In this document: piece by piece, positions 14,008 to 16,186 of the stretch
Position numbering within the stretch: the stretch's first letter is position 1
How the letters are laid out: every line of letters begins with the position of its first letter
Source: CAYGAW01 sp964492135
GTDB taxonomy: Bacteria; Chloroflexota; Anaerolineae; UBA7937; B3-Chlor
Direction of reading: 5' to 3'
DNA: 16,186 nucleotides
Assembly: GCA_964492135.1 (NCBI GenBank)
Contig: CAZBJW010000084.1
Span: 1-16,186 of the forward strand
Made by a program: the position numbers and the translations under genes
The notes under the pieces: model-generated
Databases searched by the model: none
Told to the model about the DNA's origin: nothing
What the model saw: the letters and a program-made list of their open reading frames with translations, nothing else

Positions 14008-14943
14008 TCACTCTCCCAGCAGTGAATCGACGAACTCCCTTTGCCCGCGTGCGAAATCTTGGATGTCCATGGCCCGCCTGCCCGCCAGCTGTACCTCCTC
14101 GAGCAAGAGCGCTCCCTCGCCGGTGGCCACCGCCACGCCATCCGCCAACTCCAGCACACGACCCGGTTCCTCCGAGCCCTTCCACCCCACGTTCGGCCGG
14201 GCGCGCAGGACCTTGAGCAGGCTCCCCTGCCAAGATGTGCGCGCGCCGGGCCGGGGGTTGTAGGCGCGGACTCGATGCCATAGTTCAAGGGCAGGCAGAG
14301 TCCAGTCTATCACCGCCTCGTCCTGGGAGATGAGTCTGGTATAAGTAGCCTTGGAATCGTCCTGGGGCCGGGGCTCGATGCGCCCATCCAACCAGCGAGA
14401 TAGCGTATCCACGAGCAACTCAGCCCCCAGGGCGGCCAGTCTGTCTCCCAGAGAACCCGTGGTATCCTCCGAGCGGATCTCTGTCGCCTTCTGCGCCAGG
14501 ATGGGACCGGTGTCCATTCCCTCATCCATGAGCATGATGGTCACTCCGGTCTCCTCCTCGCCGGCCAGCAACGCCCCGGTGATGGGCGATGCGCCGCGAT
14601 ACTTGGGCAGCAATGAAGGGTGCACGTTAATAACCCCAGCGCTGGGGATGTCGAGGACTTCAGGACGCAGTATCTGACCGTAGGCGGCCACCACTATCGC
14701 CCATGGTGCCAGGTCTCGCAATGCGACTACGACTCCCTCCGTACGCAGAGTCTCCGGCTGCATGACCGGCAATCCCAGTGCGACCGCCGCCTTCTTCACC
14801 GGCGGGGCAGCGGGCTTCCGTCCCCGGCTAGCAGGTCGATCGGGCTGGGTGACCACGGTCACGACATCGTAGCACTCTGCCACAGCTTTCAGGGAGGGCA
14901 CGGCGAACCCGGGCGTGCCCATGAATACCAGCCTCTGTGCCAT
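14008..14943 (-). CDS. fmt: Methionyl-tRNA formyltransferase
   Basis: A 311-residue enzyme that formylates Met-tRNA(fMet) with 10-formyl-tetrahydrofolate for translation initiation. The N-terminal domain has VFMGTPGFAVPSL (6-18) and the catalytic residues N106, H108 and D144, in NVHPSLLPKYRGASPI and DEGMDTGPIL. These fall at the same numbers as in the E. coli enzyme. The C-terminal OB-like domain (about 210-311) is present and the length is normal. ATG 14943 has GAGGT 5 nt upstream. Its own promoter lies in the gap to the divergent recJ. Confidence 0.98.
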   Translation of the reverse strand: MAQRLVFMGTPGFAVPSLKAVAECYDVVTVVTQPDRPASRGRKPAAPPVKKAAVALGLPVMQPETLRTEGVVVALRDLAPWAIVVAAYGQILRPEVLDIPSAGVINVHPSLLPKYRGASPITGALLAGEEETGVTIMLMDEGMDTGPILAQKATEIRSEDTTGSLGDRLAALGAELLVDTLSRWLDGRIEPRPQDDSKATYTRLISQDEAVIDWTLPALELWHRVRAYNPRPGARTSWQGSLLKVLRARPNVGWKGSEEPGRVLELADGVAVATGEGALLLEEVQLAGRRAMDIQDFARGQREFVDSLLGE

Positions 14944-14964
14944 GGAATACCTCGCAACAGGGAC

Positions 14965-14993
14965 ATTCTAACACACCTGTTTCGCGAGTTCAA
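14965..14993 (-). promoter_or_regulatory. fmt promoter
   Basis: On the minus strand TTGAAC (14988-14993) and TAGAAT (14965-14970) are separated by 17 nt. Transcription would begin near 14958, about 15 nt before the ATG. The -35 lies 3 nt from the -35 of the divergent recJ promoter. Confidence 0.6.
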
Positions 14994-14996
14994 AAC

Positions 14997-15024
14997 TTGA
15001 CTTTCGACACAGACGTGCTAGAAT
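14997..15024 (+). promoter_or_regulatory. recJ promoter
   Basis: TTGACT (14997-15002) and TAGAAT (15019-15024) are spaced by 16 nt, and the -10 has an extended TGC element just before it. Transcription would begin near 15031, leaving a leader of about 126 nt before the TTG start at 15157. Confidence 0.6.
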
Positions 15025-15089
15025 CGTGTCGATCTTGGCAACATGAGTCTTGGATAGAGCCATACAGAGCCTGAAGAACCCAGTGTAAA

Positions 15090-15124
15090 GAGAGGAGTGG
15101 GGCAGGCAACTCCCTCGCTCTTTT
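15090..15124 (+). other. Stem-loop with T run in the recJ leader (possible attenuator)
   Basis: GAG-A-GGAGT pairs with ACTCC-CTC (8 bp, one bulged A) around a 10-nt loop. It is followed four nt later by TTTT (15121-15124). This could be a weak intrinsic terminator or just leader structure. No known riboswitch was recognised in this leader. Confidence 0.3.
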
Positions 15125-15156
15125 CGTGACGACCTCAACGGATCAGGAGACATCCC

Positions 15157-16186
15157 TTGAAGACGAATAGGGCGAAGTGGCAGCTCCACGATCCCGCACC
15201 TCCCTCCCATCTGGCGAGATTCCCACATCTCCCCCCACTCCTCGTGCAGTGCCTGTACAATCGTGGACTCAGAACCACCCTAGAGGTGAGCCGCTTCCTC
15301 GCCGCCGATTACGAAGAGGGAAGCCCTTTTGAGATGAAAGGTATGCCCGAGGCGGTGAACAGGATCCGGCAGGCCATCCGCGACGACGAGCTGATAGCAG
15401 TCTACGGAGATTTCGACGTCGATGGCGTCACCGCCACCGTCCTGCTCACTGAAACCCTGACCTCCCTGGGGGGCAGCGTGGTGCCCTACATCCCCAATCG
15501 TGTCGACGAGGGATATGGGCTCAACGAGAAGGCAATCCGCAAGCTGGCGCAGCGAGGGGTGAGCCTGATGGTCACAGTCGACTGCGGTTCCAGGGCTGTA
15601 CGCGAGATACGGTGTGCGCGGGGCTTGGGTTTGGATGTCATAGTGACCGATCACCATTCGCCGGGCGAAGAACTCCCTGCTGCGGTTGCCGTGGTCAACA
15701 CCAGGCGAATGGACTGCCCCTACGCCTTCAAGGCTCTCTCAGGCGTGGGCATAGCTTTCAAGCTCGCCCAGGCACTATTGTTGGTCGCGCAGCAGATGCC
15801 GCTGAGAAGGCAGCAGCCTCCTCTCCACATTGAATCTCTCCTGGACCTCGTGGCCCTGGGCACTGTCGCTGACCTCTCCCCTCTCTCCGGAGAGAACCGG
15901 AGCTTGGTCAAGCGGGGTCTGGCTCAACTCAATCAACCGCGCCGCCCGGGCATTGTCGCTCTCATGGAAGAAGCCCGCGTCGAACCGGGTACGGTCACCG
16001 GGGCCACCATCGGATACGTGCTTGGGCCGCGCCTGAATGCTGCCGGGCGTATGGATAGTGCCATGCTGAGCTATCAGCTGCTCACCGCCTCTACCCCTTC
16101 TCGAGCCCAGGAGCTGGCATGGCTATTAGGGGAGAAAAACCAGCAGCGCCAGCAACTAATGCATGCTGCAGTGGAGGACGCTCGCC
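15157..16186 (+). CDS. recJ: Single-stranded-DNA-specific exonuclease RecJ (3' end cut by window)
   Basis: The first 343 residues of RecJ, a 5'-3' single-strand DNA exonuclease of recombination and mismatch repair, DHH superfamily. The motifs appear in order: YGDFDVDGVTAT (83-94, motif I, with Phe where Tyr is usual), VTVDCG (139-144), VTDHH (163-167), LVALGTVADLSPL (231-243), and GPRLNAAGRM (290-299, start of the DHHA1 link). The start is TTG 15157 because AGGAGA lies 6 nt upstream, and the following sequence (KWQLHDPAP, LPPLLVQCLYNRGL) matches the usual RecJ N-terminus. No ATG lies nearby in frame. The open frame runs to the window edge. It is divergent from fmt. Confidence 0.97.
   Translation, partial: MKTNRAKWQLHDPAPPSHLARFPHLPPLLVQCLYNRGLRTTLEVSRFLAADYEEGSPFEMKGMPEAVNRIRQAIRDDELIAVYGDFDVDGVTATVLLTETLTSLGGSVVPYIPNRVDEGYGLNEKAIRKLAQRGVSLMVTVDCGSRAVREIRCARGLGLDVIVTDHHSPGEELPAAVAVVNTRRMDCPYAFKALSGVGIAFKLAQALLLVAQQMPLRRQQPPLHIESLLDLVALGTVADLSPLSGENRSLVKRGLAQLNQPRRPGIVALMEEARVEPGTVTGATIGYVLGPRLNAAGRMDSAMLSYQLLTASTPSRAQELAWLLGEKNQQRQQLMHAAVEDAR

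Overview
The window is about 16.2 kb of moderately GC-rich bacterial DNA, densely coding and mostly on the minus strand. There are no mobile elements, CRISPR arrays, rRNA or tRNA genes that I can see. The best guess for the host is a member of the Chloroflexota (Anaerolineae-like). This rests on the Thr-Pro repeat linker in an exported M23 peptidase, a PDZ-radical SAM-DUF512 protein beside cmk and plsC, frequent GTG/TTG starts, and a mixture of Firmicutes-like features (glmS ribozyme, AmaP, ScpB) with non-Firmicutes gene order. This is inference; a deep-branching Firmicute is the main alternative.

Layout, read in the minus direction unless stated. (1) 1-2936 is a surface-polysaccharide cluster: a GT4 glycosyltransferase, a VanZ-like membrane protein that overlaps it by 4 nt, and an O-antigen ligase/polymerase-like protein cut by the window edge and preceded by its own promoter. 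(2) 3178-4683 is an M32 (Taq-type) metallocarboxypeptidase. (3) 4916-8359 is the most interesting unit: a promoter, a glmS ribozyme, a gene for an unusual protein that joins a circularly permuted GTPase domain to a SIS sugar-phosphate domain, and then glmS itself. The glucosamine-6-phosphate-sensing ribozyme therefore lies ahead of the GTPase-SIS gene, and both genes are expected to share its control. (4) 8349-12765 is a co-directional run scpB, M23 peptidase, cmk, plsC and PDZ-radical SAM-DUF512, covering chromosome segregation, cell wall, nucleotide and phospholipid functions. (5) A perfect consensus promoter (TTGACA-17-TATAAT) with a palindrome in its spacer drives a plus-strand exported protein at 12841-13398. 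(6) fmt and an AmaP-like membrane protein lie on the minus strand. fmt is divergent from recJ (plus strand, cut by the right edge), with back-to-back promoters between them.

The strongest candidate for something undescribed is the ribozyme, GTPase-SIS and glmS operon. I know of no characterised protein with the order G4-G1-G3-SIS. Its position between a GlcN6P sensor and the GlcN6P synthase suggests a GTP-dependent factor in amino-sugar supply. The ribozyme also carries an extra insert of about 63 nt, and it is preceded by a Shine-Dalgarno sequence and two tiny overlapping reading frames, the second of which crosses the cleavage site.
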